A stretch of DNA of 64,000 nt from Pseudofrankia saprophytica (GTDB lineage Bacteria > Actinomycetota > Actinomycetes > Frankiales > Frankiaceae), in contig NZ_KI912266.1 of assembly GCF_000235425.2 (NCBI RefSeq), positions 6,482,308-6,546,307 on the forward strand. Reading direction: 5' to 3'. Shown here piece by piece: positions 10,907 through 19,162 of the stretch. Made by a program: the position numbers and the translations under genes. Under the pieces are notes generated by a model, which saw nothing but the letters and a program-made list of their open reading frames with translations, was not told the DNA's origin and searched no databases. The first letter of the stretch is position 1. The number at the start of each line of letters is the position of its first letter.

Positions 10907-10931
10907 GTTTTCTTGAACCTGTCAAGAAAAC
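10907..10931. promoter_or_regulatory. Perfect 10-5-10 inverted repeat upstream of furA (candidate FurA box)
   Basis: Arms GTTTTCTTGA (10907-10916) and TCAAGAAAAC (10922-10931), spacer 5 bp. It is A/T-rich in GC-rich surroundings and 18 bp upstream of the furA ATG. This is the expected place for the autoregulatory FurA site and promoter of the furA-katG unit. Confidence 0.7.
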
Positions 10932-10993
10932 ACTGTGGCCCGTTCCACCAGCCGCGACGCGCTGACGAACCGCTGGCTAGGACGAACCGCTGG

Positions 10994-12544
10994 CTAGTAG
11001 GCGCCCTCGCGGCGCAGGACCGCGAAGACGGTGCGCCAGAGGATCACGAAGTCCATGGCCAGCGTCCAGTTCTCGACGTAGCGCAGGTCGAGGCGGACCG
11101 ACTCGTCCCAGGCCAGGTCGGAGCGGCCGCTGATCTGCCACAGGCCCGTCAGGCCGGGCTTGACCATCAGCCGGCGGTGCACGTCGCCCTCGTACGCGGC
11201 GACCTCACTCGGCAGCGGCGGGCGGGGGCCGACCAGCGACATGTCCCCCCGCAGGACGTTGAACAGCTGCGGCAGCTCGTCGAGCGACCACTTGCGCAGG
11301 AACTTCCCGACCCCGGTCACCCGCGGGTCGTCGCGCATCTTGAACAGCAGGCCCTGGCCCTCGTTGCTCGTCCGCAGCCCGACCAGGCGCGCCTCGGCGT
11401 CGACGTACATCGAGCGGAACTTGTACATCTTGAACGGCTGGCCGCCCCGGCCGACCCGGACCTGCTTGAAGATTGCCGGTCCGCGGCTGTTGAGCCGGAC
11501 CGCGAGCGCGAGCCCGAGCAGCAGCGGCGAGAAGAACAGGACGATGCTCAGCGCCACCGCCCGGTCGAAGAGCATCTTCATGACCCGGCGCGAGCCGGTC
11601 AGCTCCGGCTCCTCGACGTGCAGCAACGGCAGGCCGGCCACCGGCCGGATCGAGATCCTCGGGCCGACGACGTCGGTCAGCGCCGACGAGACGAGCACCT
11701 CGACGTCCGAGCCCTCCAGGTTCCACAGCATCCGCTGCAGGGTCCCGCCGTCCACCTGCGGCGAGATCGCAACCGTGGTGGCGCGGGTCGCCCTGATCGA
11801 GGTGTGCAGCGACTCGGTGGTGCCGACGATCGGCACGCCCAGCAGGTCGAACCCGCTGCGCTCGGGACGGTCGCTGCTGTGCCGACCGGGCGAGCGGTCC
11901 AGCACGACGCCGACGACCGACCACCCCGCTGTCGGGTCGCGCTGCGCGAGCCGGACCAGCATCGCCGCCGACTCGCCGGCGCCGACCACGAGCACCCGGT
12001 GCATGCACCGGCCCTGCCGGCGCGCCCGGTGCAGGAGGCCGCGCCCGCCGATCCGGCCGGCCACGGTCAGCAGGATCGCCACCGGGAAGACGACCAGCAC
12101 GTAGGCGCGGGCGATCTCCGCCTTGGTCACGTACGACACGGTCGCAACCGTCGCGACGACCCGCATCGCGGCGTTGACGACCCGGCGGAACTCCTCGGAG
12201 CCGCCGCCGAGGAACCGGGGCTCGTAGGCCCGGTTCAACGACATCGCGACGCCCCAGACCAGTGGCAGCAGCACCGTCGCGAGCAGGTACCACCGCGGCG
12301 ACGTGGCCCGCATCTCGAAGTGCAGAAAGCCACCGAACCGGATGACGTATGCCACACCGGTCGCGGCCACACAGGCGGCGGCGTCGAAGAGGATCAGCAC
12401 CCGGACGTAGCGATGCTCCCACCGCAGCTGGGCCCGGTAGCCGCCCGGCGGCGGCGCCTGGCCGCCTCGCGGAGCACGGCCGGGCGCCGCCGTCCGCTGG
12501 GGCGGACTGGCCGCCTGCCAGCCGGCCGGCGCGGTCGCCGTCAC
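10994..12544 (-). CDS. Exopolysaccharide polyprenyl glycosylphosphotransferase (WbaP/WcaJ type)
   Basis: Transfers a sugar-1-phosphate from a nucleotide sugar to undecaprenyl phosphate, the first membrane step of an exopolysaccharide or glycan. 516 aa. About five hydrophobic spans lie in the first 180 residues (VLILFDAAACVAATGVAYVI onward). A Rossmann-like CoA-binding segment follows (HRVLVVGAGESAAMLVRL), then one membrane re-entry (VALSIVLFFSPLLLGLALA). The C-terminal bacterial sugar transferase domain has FKQVRVGRGGQPFKMYKFRSM, KWSLDELPQLFNVLRGDMSLVGPRP and KPGLTGLWQISGRSD. Start: GTG at 12544 with a G-rich tract upstream; an ATG at 12577 would add 11 residues. No other polysaccharide gene is adjacent, but a glycosyltransferase group lies at 59-63 kb. 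Confidence 0.9.
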   Translation of the reverse strand: MTATAPAGWQAASPPQRTAAPGRAPRGGQAPPPGGYRAQLRWEHRYVRVLILFDAAACVAATGVAYVIRFGGFLHFEMRATSPRWYLLATVLLPLVWGVAMSLNRAYEPRFLGGGSEEFRRVVNAAMRVVATVATVSYVTKAEIARAYVLVVFPVAILLTVAGRIGGRGLLHRARRQGRCMHRVLVVGAGESAAMLVRLAQRDPTAGWSVVGVVLDRSPGRHSSDRPERSGFDLLGVPIVGTTESLHTSIRATRATTVAISPQVDGGTLQRMLWNLEGSDVEVLVSSALTDVVGPRISIRPVAGLPLLHVEEPELTGSRRVMKMLFDRAVALSIVLFFSPLLLGLALAVRLNSRGPAIFKQVRVGRGGQPFKMYKFRSMYVDAEARLVGLRTSNEGQGLLFKMRDDPRVTGVGKFLRKWSLDELPQLFNVLRGDMSLVGPRPPLPSEVAAYEGDVHRRLMVKPGLTGLWQISGRSDLAWDESVRLDLRYVENWTLAMDFVILWRTVFAVLRREGAY

Positions 12545-13057
12545 CGCGCGCCCCCCGCGAACCAGTGGGCAACGCATCCCTGCAGCGTCAGCACGTTCTC
12601 CTCCGCGGTGGGCAACTCCACCGGCTCCCCCCACGCGCCACACCGCGCGGACCCACCCGTGTTCGGGTGCTCCCCCTTCGGTGTGCGCCACCGCGAGCCC
12701 CGTTCCCGCGTCCCGGCGCGACTGCTGATCCCGCGCAAGGGCGTGAGAGCCACCAGACCGTGGCCACGCGGGCAAACCTACCCGCCCCTGACTATCGCCC
12801 CACCAGCGCCCCCACGTGGCAGAACGCGCCATTCGAGCGATGACCGTCATCGACGGACAAACGCGCACCAGCCTCGCGCGAGGGCAATCCGCGCCTCGAC
12901 AATGAGTTACACAACGACGCCGAAGTGTTACTGTCCGCGAATCCCGGGATGGCGACCCCGGGGTGAGGCCCCCTGGCCGCCGTGGCGGCCAGGGCGAGAG
13001 CGGTCGGCGTCCGTCGGACGGGTGGGGGCGCCCAGGCGGACGTCGACCCCCTTTTCT

Positions 13058-13738
13058 GGTTCGCTCCGTCCGGGCACGGCGCTCCGGCCCCGTACTCACG
13101 ACCTCCGAAATCGGCTTCGCCGATTCCGCAGGGACCCCGTCGCTCCCACGGGACCTCCGCGCCGTGTCCTCCTCCGCTCACGGGCGCTCCGGCGACCTCG
13201 CTGCGGCCCAGCCCCGATCGCTTCGCTCCGGGGCCGGGCCTCCGCGAGGCGCGCCTCCGCGCCGCTACGGTCACCCGCCGCTGAACGTCACCAATCGACA
13301 AAATGTTGGATCCAGACGGCCACTTCGCTTCGCTTGTGGGAGGCCTCTGCGGAGGTGTGCCTCTACGCGCGGACCTACCGCTGAACGTCACCGACCCGAA
13401 GCAGGCCCATCCGTAGGCCCTTTCGCTTCGCTCGTGGATGTCTGGACCAGTGACGGCTGGAGCGCTCCCGTACCGGTCGGTCGGGAGCGAACTCCACCCC
13501 ACGAGCGCAGCGAAGTGGCCCCGAGCACGGTCTTGTGGTCCCACACCGTCCGAGCGCAAAGCAACCGAGCTGGCGCAGAGGCGCGCCTCCGCGGAGGCCC
13601 GGCCACGAGCGAAGCGAAGTGGTTGGGCCGCAGCGGAGGTCGCCGGAGCGCCGTGAGCGGAGGAGGACGGCGCGCGGAGGTCCCGTGGGAGCGAAGCGAG
13701 TACGGGGCCGGAGCGCGCCGCCCGCACGGAGCGAACCA
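13058..13738. repeat. Imperfect inverted repeat, arms about 180-210 bp
   Basis: Left arm 13058 to about 13265, right arm about 13565 to 13738 in reverse orientation. Both start with GGTTCGCTCCGT. Reading inward they share, in order, GCTCCGGCCCCGTACTC, CGCTCCCACGGGACCTCCGC, TCCTCCTCCGCTCACGG, CGCTCCGGCGACCTC, GCTGCGGCCCA, CGCTTCGCTC and GGCCTCCGCG...AGGCGCGCCTC. The left arm is longer because it carries a 43-bp module (13098-13140) missing from the right arm. A third, shorter copy of the inner end lies at about 13315-13392, followed like the left arm by CGCTGAACGTCACC (13279-13292 and 13379-13392). The right arm ends 4 bp from the hemQ stop codon. Confidence 0.8.
13098..13140. repeat. 43-bp dispersed module with an ATCGGC-TTC-GCCGAT hairpin, copy 1
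   Basis: It begins ACGACCTCC, has the 15-bp hairpin at 13110-13124 and ends GCAGGGACCCCGT. It interrupts the left arm of the inverted repeat at a point where the right arm continues directly. A second copy with four mismatches or so lies at 37829-37871. Confidence 0.7.
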
Positions 13739-13741
13739 ATG

Positions 13742-14527
13742 TCAGGGCAGGGCGGCGACGATGTCCGCGATGGGCTTGCGGGCGCCGGTGTAGAAGGGCG
13801 TCTCCAGCCGGGTGTGCCGGCGGGCGGCGCTCGAGCGCAGGTGGCGGATGCAGTCGACGATCCGGTGCAGCTGGTCCGCCTCGAAGGCGAGCAGCCACTC
13901 GTAGTCGCCGAGGCCGAAGGCGGAGACGGTGTTGGCGCGTACGTCCTCGTACTCCCGGCCCATGATCCCGTGCTCGGAGAGCATCCCGCGCCGCTCGTAG
14001 TCGGGCAGCAGGTACCACTCGAGCGAGCGGTTGAACGGGTAGACGCAGACGTAGTCGCGCGGGTCCTCACGCCGGACGTACGCCGGGATGTGGCTGCGGT
14101 TGAACTCGGCCGGCCGGTGCAGGCCGACGGCCGACCACACCGGGTCGAGGTGCGCGCCCAGCGTCGTCTGGCGGAACCGCTGGTAGGTCTCCTGCAGCAG
14201 GTCCGGGTCGGGGCAGGTCCACCAGATCATGAGGTCGGCGTCGGCACGGTAGCCGGAGATCTCGTACACGCCCCGGGTGTAGACGTCCTTGGCGAGCGCG
14301 CCGTCGAGCAGCGCGTCCGCCTCGGCCGCGACGGCGGACCGGTCGGCAGGCAGCGGCCGCCGGGCGGCGAACACCGACCAGCTGGTGTAGAGCATCTCCG
14401 CGTTCAGGTCCCGGGCGGACTTCGCCGTCTCACCGTGCTGGGTACCGGGCTCCTGCCGCGGGGACGTGGTCTCCAGCTGGGATGAGGACTCCGGCTGCGA
14501 CGTGGACGAAGGCTGGGTGGACGACAT
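13742..14527 (-). CDS. hemQ: Coproheme decarboxylase HemQ (ChdC)
   Basis: Last step of the coproporphyrin-dependent haem pathway: two oxidative decarboxylations of coproheme to haem b, using peroxide. 261 aa, of the chlorite dismutase-like superfamily. Seen are LYTSWSVFAARRPLP, GVYEISGYRADADLMIWW, AYVRREDPRDYVCVYPFNRSLEWYLLP (the Tyr/Arg/Lys coproheme contacts of actinobacterial ChdC) and the final FYTGARKPIADIV. The N-terminal 40 residues are a Ser/Gln/Pro-rich tail. The gene starts 4 bp after the cgoX stop, so it is translationally close and surely in one operon. Its stop adjoins the large inverted repeat. Confidence 0.93.
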   Translation of the reverse strand: MSSTQPSSTSQPESSSQLETTSPRQEPGTQHGETAKSARDLNAEMLYTSWSVFAARRPLPADRSAVAAEADALLDGALAKDVYTRGVYEISGYRADADLMIWWTCPDPDLLQETYQRFRQTTLGAHLDPVWSAVGLHRPAEFNRSHIPAYVRREDPRDYVCVYPFNRSLEWYLLPDYERRGMLSEHGIMGREYEDVRANTVSAFGLGDYEWLLAFEADQLHRIVDCIRHLRSSAARRHTRLETPFYTGARKPIADIVAALP

Positions 14528-14531
14528 ACGC

Positions 14532-15998
14532 CTATTCTTCCTCGCTCGCGGGGCGGCTTACCGCGCCGACCACATCCGTCTCGGGCCGAAGCACCGCCGC
14601 CGCCGCGGCCTCACCGGACCGGATGCAGGCGGGAATGCCGACCCCGTCGTAGCCCGCGCCGGCGAGCGCGAGCCCCGGCGGCAGCGCCCGTCGCACCATC
14701 ACGACCCGCTCCAGATGACCCGGCAGGTACTGCGGCAGCGCCCCGCCCCACCGGCTCACCCGGCTCGCGACCGGCCTGGCCGACAGGCCGGTGGCATGCG
14801 CGATCTCCGCGGCCACCACCCCGGCGAGCTCGGTGTCGGAGCGGCGCAGGTCCCGGTCGGCGCCCGCCCGCCCGACGCTCGCGCGGATCACCCGCAGCGG
14901 ACCGCCGCCGGACACGTGCGGCCACTTCGAGGTCAGGTAGGTCGCGGCCTTGATCGTCGCGCGTTCCCGGGCCGGCACCAGGAAACCGCTGCCGGCCGGC
15001 AGGTCGACGTCACGGAAGACGAGCGTGACCAGCCCGATCGAGGCGTACGGCACGCCGGCCAGCGGCGCTGCGGCCCGCGGCGCGACCGGGCTGAGCAGCT
15101 CGCGCGCGGCCCCGGCGGGGACCGCGAGGATCACCGCGTCGGCATCCAGCGAGCCACTGCCACGCGGCCCGACCGCCACGGCATCCGGGCCGGCGTCGCC
15201 GGCCGGGCCGGACTCGTCGAAGTCGACGCGCCAGCCGCCTTCCACCTGGGTGAGCCGGCGCGCCAGCACCCCGGTGCGCACGGTCGCGCCACTGGCCTCG
15301 GCGACCCGGGCGGCGAAGGCGCCGAGGCCGCCGCGCACCGAGGCGAACACCGGCGAGGGCGCCGCGGCGACGGCCGGCGCCGCCGCCGGCCCGGTGCGTG
15401 CCCGCACCCGGTGGGCGCCGAGCAGCAGCGAGCGGTCCTCGGCCAGGATCGGCACCAGCTGCGGGACGGTCGCGCGCAGCGACAGCGCATCGGCCCGGCC
15501 GGCGTAGACGCCACCGAGCAGCGGGTCGACCAGCCGGTCGACGACCTGGCGCCCGACCCGGGCACCGACGTAGTCACCGACCGTCGGGTCGTCCGGCATC
15601 TTCGCGCGCGGCAGCACCAGGTCGGCTGCGGCGCGCACCAGTCCCCACGGGGACAGCACCCGGGAGCGGATCAGCCCCAGCGCGTCGGTCGGCACCCCGA
15701 GCAGCGTGTTCGGCGGGATCGGCCGCAGCCGCCCGTTGATCCACAGCGACGCCGAGGTGGTGTCGGGATGGACGATGTCGTGGCCGAGGCCGACCTGGCG
15801 GGCCAGCCGAAGACCTTCCGGGACCCTGGCCAGGAAGGACTCGGCACCCTCCTCGATGTCGAGCCCCGCGAGCGGGGTGGTGCGCAGCTTGCCGCCCACC
15901 CGGTCGCCGGCCTCCAGCACGGTCACCTCGGCCCGGCCGGCCAGCGCATGCGCCGCGGCCAGCCCCGCGATACCCCCGCCGACAATCACCACTCGCAC
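14532..15998 (-). CDS. cgoX: Coproporphyrinogen III oxidase CgoX (HemY/HemG type)
   Basis: FAD enzyme oxidising coproporphyrinogen III to coproporphyrin III, the Gram-positive counterpart of protoporphyrinogen oxidase. 488 aa. It starts with the dinucleotide fold VVIVGGGIAGLAAAHAL, then VLEAGDRVGGKLRT and IEEGAESFLAR (FAD contacts). The middle holds the substrate region (ISPLG-like loop replaced by LSPWGLVRAAADLVLP) and the end GLALAGAGYDGVGIPACIRSGEAAA, the second FAD motif. Located between hemE and hemQ, all on the minus strand. The ferrochelatase (cpfC) is not in the window. Confidence 0.93.
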   Translation of the reverse strand: MRVVIVGGGIAGLAAAHALAGRAEVTVLEAGDRVGGKLRTTPLAGLDIEEGAESFLARVPEGLRLARQVGLGHDIVHPDTTSASLWINGRLRPIPPNTLLGVPTDALGLIRSRVLSPWGLVRAAADLVLPRAKMPDDPTVGDYVGARVGRQVVDRLVDPLLGGVYAGRADALSLRATVPQLVPILAEDRSLLLGAHRVRARTGPAAAPAVAAAPSPVFASVRGGLGAFAARVAEASGATVRTGVLARRLTQVEGGWRVDFDESGPAGDAGPDAVAVGPRGSGSLDADAVILAVPAGAARELLSPVAPRAAAPLAGVPYASIGLVTLVFRDVDLPAGSGFLVPARERATIKAATYLTSKWPHVSGGGPLRVIRASVGRAGADRDLRRSDTELAGVVAAEIAHATGLSARPVASRVSRWGGALPQYLPGHLERVVMVRRALPPGLALAGAGYDGVGIPACIRSGEAAAAAVLRPETDVVGAVSRPASEEE

Positions 15999-16130
15999 GC
16001 TGGAACGCTCCCTCCGCGACCTGGGACGGACCCGCGGGGGCGCGGGGTCTCGTCGACGTCGCGCGTCTTTCGGCCGGCGTCACTCGTGACGGCCGGGTTG
16101 CCGGCCGCCAGGAGCGACGCCGGCGGATTC

Positions 16131-17207
16131 CTAGCCGCCATGAACGAGGTCGACGATGTGGGCCAGCACGCCCGGGTCGGTCTCGGGCAGCACGCCATGG
16201 CCGAGGTTGAAGATGTGCCCCTCGGCCTTGGACCCACGCAGCAGCACGTCACGGACCTTCTCGGCGAGCACGTCCCGGGGGGCGAACACCGCGGTGGGGT
16301 CCAGGTTGCCCTGCAGGGCGCGGCCCGGGCCGACCCGGCGGGCCGCCTCGTCGAGGCCGACCCGCCAGTCGACACCGACGACGTCCGCGCCCGCCTCGCC
16401 CATCGCGGTGAGCAGCTCACCGGTGTTGACGCCGAAGTGGATCCGCGGCACCCCGGCGTCCTCGAAGGCGGCCAGCACCCGGGCGCTGTGCGGGGCGACG
16501 TAGCGGCGGTAGTCGGCCTCGTCGAGCGCGCCGGCCCAGGAGTCGAACAGCTGCAGCGCGTCGATGCCCGCGTCGACCTGCACCCGCAGGAAGCCGATGG
16601 TGATCTCGGCGAGGCGGTCCAGCAGCGCGTGCCACAGCGAGGGGTTGCTGTACATCAGCTCCTTGGTCTTCGCGTGCGTCCGGCTCGGGCCGCCCTCGAC
16701 GAGGTAGCTGGCCAGCGTGAACGGCGCCCCGGCGAAGCCGATCAGCGGGGTGTCGCCGAGCTCGGCGAGCAGCAGCCGGACCGCGTCGTGGATGTAGGGG
16801 ACGTCGTCAGGCGAGATCGGGCGCAGCTGCGCGAGACCGGCCGCGTCGCGGATCGGCTCGGCCACCACCGGCCCGGTCCCGGGCACGATGTCGACGTCCA
16901 CGCCGATCGCGACCAGCGGTACGACGATGTCCGAGAAGAAGATCGCCGCGTCCGTGCCGAACCGGCGGACCGGCTGCAGCGTGATCTCGGTGACCAGCGC
17001 GGCGTCCTGGCAGGAGTCCAGCATCGGCACCCCGGCGCGCAGCGCCCGGTACTCCGGCAGGGCCCGGCCGGCCTGGCGCATGAACCACACCGGCGTCGCG
17101 TCGGTCGGCTCCCGCCGGGCGGCGCGCAGCAGGGACGCGCGTTCCGCCAGCCCGGGCCGGCGAGGCCCGGCGGGCGCGGTCAAGGCAGACGGAGCTCCCA
17201 CAGCCAT
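16131..17207 (-). CDS. hemE: Uroporphyrinogen decarboxylase HemE
   Basis: Decarboxylates the four acetate side chains of uroporphyrinogen III to give coproporphyrinogen III, the substrate of the CgoX enzyme encoded just downstream. 358 aa, family length. Signatures: [19 protein letters not shown] (the essential Arg pair), [13 protein letters not shown] with the catalytic Asp, [18 protein letters not shown], and [10 protein letters not shown] ... ALQGNLDP ... [13 protein letters not shown]. The first gene of the hemE-cgoX-hemQ unit, 132 bp before cgoX. The upstream region carries two overlapping small hairpins (17295-17317) that may be an operator. Confidence 0.95.
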   Translation of the reverse strand: MAVGAPSALTAPAGPRRPGLAERASLLRAARREPTDATPVWFMRQAGRALPEYRALRAGVPMLDSCQDAALVTEITLQPVRRFGTDAAIFFSDIVVPLVAIGVDVDIVPGTGPVVAEPIRDAAGLAQLRPISPDDVPYIHDAVRLLLAELGDTPLIGFAGAPFTLASYLVEGGPSRTHAKTKELMYSNPSLWHALLDRLAEITIGFLRVQVDAGIDALQLFDSWAGALDEADYRRYVAPHSARVLAAFEDAGVPRIHFGVNTGELLTAMGEAGADVVGVDWRVGLDEAARRVGPGRALQGNLDPTAVFAPRDVLAEKVRDVLLRGSKAEGHIFNLGHGVLPETDPGVLAHIVDLVHGG

Positions 17208-17717
17208 ACTCCGATCGTGACACGTGCCGGCCGAGGGTGCCGAACCCGCGTCGCCAGCGGCGCCGCCAGCCTTCCCAGGCGACGGCTCCGGAACTTCTAC
17301 CTCTAGTAGAAACTACTCCCCCGGCTTCCGGCCGCCGCACCCGCGGCGGGACATTCCGGATCTCGTCGGCCAGGCTCCCCCGGCCTCTCGAGGCACCCGA
17401 CCCAGGGCCGAAGAATGCCCATCGGGCGCCCAACGGGTGGAACCGGGACGCTCGTCACATGTGTCGCGCGCGGGGCACAGCCGGTCCGGCGCGACACGCC
17501 GGGGGGAATGCGTGGAGATCAGCCATGGTCGTGGCACCGTCTGTCCCGTCCGAAAGGGCTGGGAGTGCATGCGATGTCCGAGCTGGCGCTGCCTGCTCGC
17601 TGCCGGGGCAGCTTCGCCGCGGGCCGCGACAGTGCCCCGGGGGCGACCCTGGACCCCGACCAGCAGAAGACCCCGGACCCCGACCAGCAGAATCAGCCGG
17701 CCACAGGAGGTGCGGTC
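17208..17717. other. 510-bp gap, divergent control region of hemE and the Cys-rich gene
   Basis: No supported gene; frames running through here lack start signals and homologous features. It contains the A/T-rich hairpin pair at 17295-17317 and, close to the next gene, a 23-bp tandem duplication with ACCCCGACCAGCAGAA cores (about 17650-17692). Confidence 0.5.
17295..17317. promoter_or_regulatory. Two overlapping hairpins upstream of hemE
   Basis: TTCTAC/GTAGAA (17295-17311, 5-nt loop) and AGTAG/CTACT (17305-17317, 3-nt loop) share bases, so only one can form at a time. They lie 88 bp upstream of the hemE start in an A/T-rich island. Either a repressor operator or an RNA switch in the leader would fit; I cannot tell which. 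Confidence 0.35.
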
Positions 17718-18128
17718 ATGCTCCCTGGACGCGAGCCCGATCAGCCTGATCATCCCGCCGGGAACGCGGGCCCCGGGCGCTCCGCCCCGGCAGGCCGGCA
17801 CGGGGCGGCCACCCTCACCGGTGACCGTGACCCCGTGGGCGAGTACCACCACTGCCCCGAGTGTGCCGACGAGCGGCGGTTCGAGCGGCCGGAATGCCTC
17901 GACGGGCACGGCGCGGACTGTCCCGAGCGGGCCTGTGCGCACTGCGGTGCCGCGATCCTGGTCGCGCCCCTGACCCAGCCCGGCGCCGGGCTGGACGACG
18001 AGGCGGACCGGCCCCGGCCCCGGGTGGTCCGCCAGCCGGGGCCCGGCCGCGAACCGGACGCCTCGTCCCGAGGCAGGACGCCGCGCCCCCTGGCCGGTGC
18101 CAGGCGCGCTCCACGGTCGCTGGCGTGA
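17718..18128 (+). CDS. Small Cys-rich, zinc-ribbon-like protein of unknown function
   Basis: 136 aa from an ATG with an exact AGGAGG 8 nt upstream, a far better start than the longer open frame from 17415. The N-terminal 45 residues are Pro/Gly/Asp-rich and probably disordered. The middle has YHHCPECADERRFERPECLDG, then ADCPERACAHCGAAILV: four to six cysteines in C-x2-C / C-x2-C spacing (CPEC, CAHC) consistent with a structural zinc site. The C-terminal 50 residues are Arg/Pro-rich. I do not recognise a named family. It stands alone between hemE and the DUF3000 gene; a nucleic-acid or protein-binding role is possible but unproven. Confidence 0.6.
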   Translation: MLPGREPDQPDHPAGNAGPGRSAPAGRHGAATLTGDRDPVGEYHHCPECADERRFERPECLDGHGADCPERACAHCGAAILVAPLTQPGAGLDDEADRPRPRVVRQPGPGREPDASSRGRTPRPLAGARRAPRSLA

Positions 18129-18286
18129 GCCTGTACGGCACGGCGCCGGAGGCACCTGGCCCCGGCGTCGTTCCCGCGGTCGCCCCACATCGGGCGGTAC
18201 CCCACCGGGCGCACCCATCGGGGTCGAAGCAGCACGCTCCGGCGTCCGGCCAGCGCGATCTACGCCTACGCCCTAACGTGGCCGCC

Positions 18287-18979
18287 ATGGGCGTCCCGTT
18301 GTCACCCGACGCCGGGTCCGCGCGAGCGGCGGTGACGGCGGCGACCACGACGACGCCGGCCCTCGCGGGGCCGGGCCTGTTCGTCGCCACGGCCACGGCG
18401 TTGCGGGAGGCCTTGGGCACGCTGCGCCCCGAGTTGGCCGTCCGGGAGGCGACGCCGCCGAGCCGGGTCGCGCCCTACGCGTTCGCGCTCGCGGCCAGCC
18501 TCGCCGGCGATGACGAGGACCTCGCCGCCGGCCGGCTCGTCCTCCTGTTCGATCCGGCGGGGCACAACGCCTGGGAGGGCACCGCCCGGCTGGTCTGCTA
18601 TGCCCGCGCCGCCGTCGAGCCCGAGGTCGCGACCGACCCGATGCTGCCCGAGGTGGCATGGTCCTGGCTGGTCGAGGCGATGGCGGCGCACGGCGTGGGC
18701 GTCCGGGCACTCGGTGGCACGGTCACCACGACGACGTCGCGCCGCTTCGGGGTGCTCGCGCCCGACGGCGACAGCTTCGACGTCGAGATGCGCTGCTCCT
18801 GGTCTCCCGACTGGGCGGAGACAGCCGGCCGGCCCCGTCCCGGCGGGGAGGGTGGGACGCCCTGGTCGGCCCAGGGCACGGCCGCCCACCTGCATGCGTT
18901 CGCCGACCTGCTGGCCGCCATGGCCGGCCTGCCGCCCCGCATCGCCGGCGTCGTCTCTCTCCCCGGACGCCGCTTCTAA
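18287..18979 (+). CDS. DUF3000 family protein
   Basis: 230 aa. A conserved actinobacterial protein of unknown function that commonly lies beside hemE and the RNase D-like gene, as here. Recognisable stretches are FVATATALREALGTLRPEL, the ALAASLAGDDEDLAAGRLVLLFDPAGH block, and PEVAWSWLVEAMAAHGV ... LGGTVTTTTSRRFG. No signal peptide or membrane span. ATG 18287 is used; a GTG at 18278 would add three residues. It probably precedes the RNase D-like gene in a co-oriented group, with 183 bp between. Confidence 0.8.
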   Translation: MGVPLSPDAGSARAAVTAATTTTPALAGPGLFVATATALREALGTLRPELAVREATPPSRVAPYAFALAASLAGDDEDLAAGRLVLLFDPAGHNAWEGTARLVCYARAAVEPEVATDPMLPEVAWSWLVEAMAAHGVGVRALGGTVTTTTSRRFGVLAPDGDSFDVEMRCSWSPDWAETAGRPRPGGEGGTPWSAQGTAAHLHAFADLLAAMAGLPPRIAGVVSLPGRRF

Positions 18980-19162
18980 CCGCTGGTCAGCCGGCCCGCG
19001 CGGCACGCAGCACCCGCCCCTCGGGCAGCGCGGGCGAGCCGCGTACATATGCCGGTACGCCGGTCACTGGTGCCGGTAGCCTCGTTACGAAGCGTATAAA
19101 CGGTACGTTTGATCCGCCGACCGGCCTGCCAACCGCGGCTTTGACACGTACCATCGCCGATC

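Larger units (their letters stand above)
12545..13741. other. 1.2-kb gene-free region between the sugar transferase and hemQ
   Basis: Several long frames are open here on both strands, but they cross inverted and direct repeats and encode Arg/Gly/Ala-rich text unlike proteins. I see no gene. 12545-12960 is unremarkable apart from an A/T-richer patch at 12890-12945 that could hold the promoter of the sugar transferase gene. 12960-13738 is repeat DNA (see the repeat entries). Confidence 0.6.

Noticed and set aside
12792-14070. Several 70-400-residue open frames across the inverted repeat
   Set aside because: They cross repeat boundaries on both strands, differ between arms, and their text repeats with the DNA; no start signal or protein family is seen.
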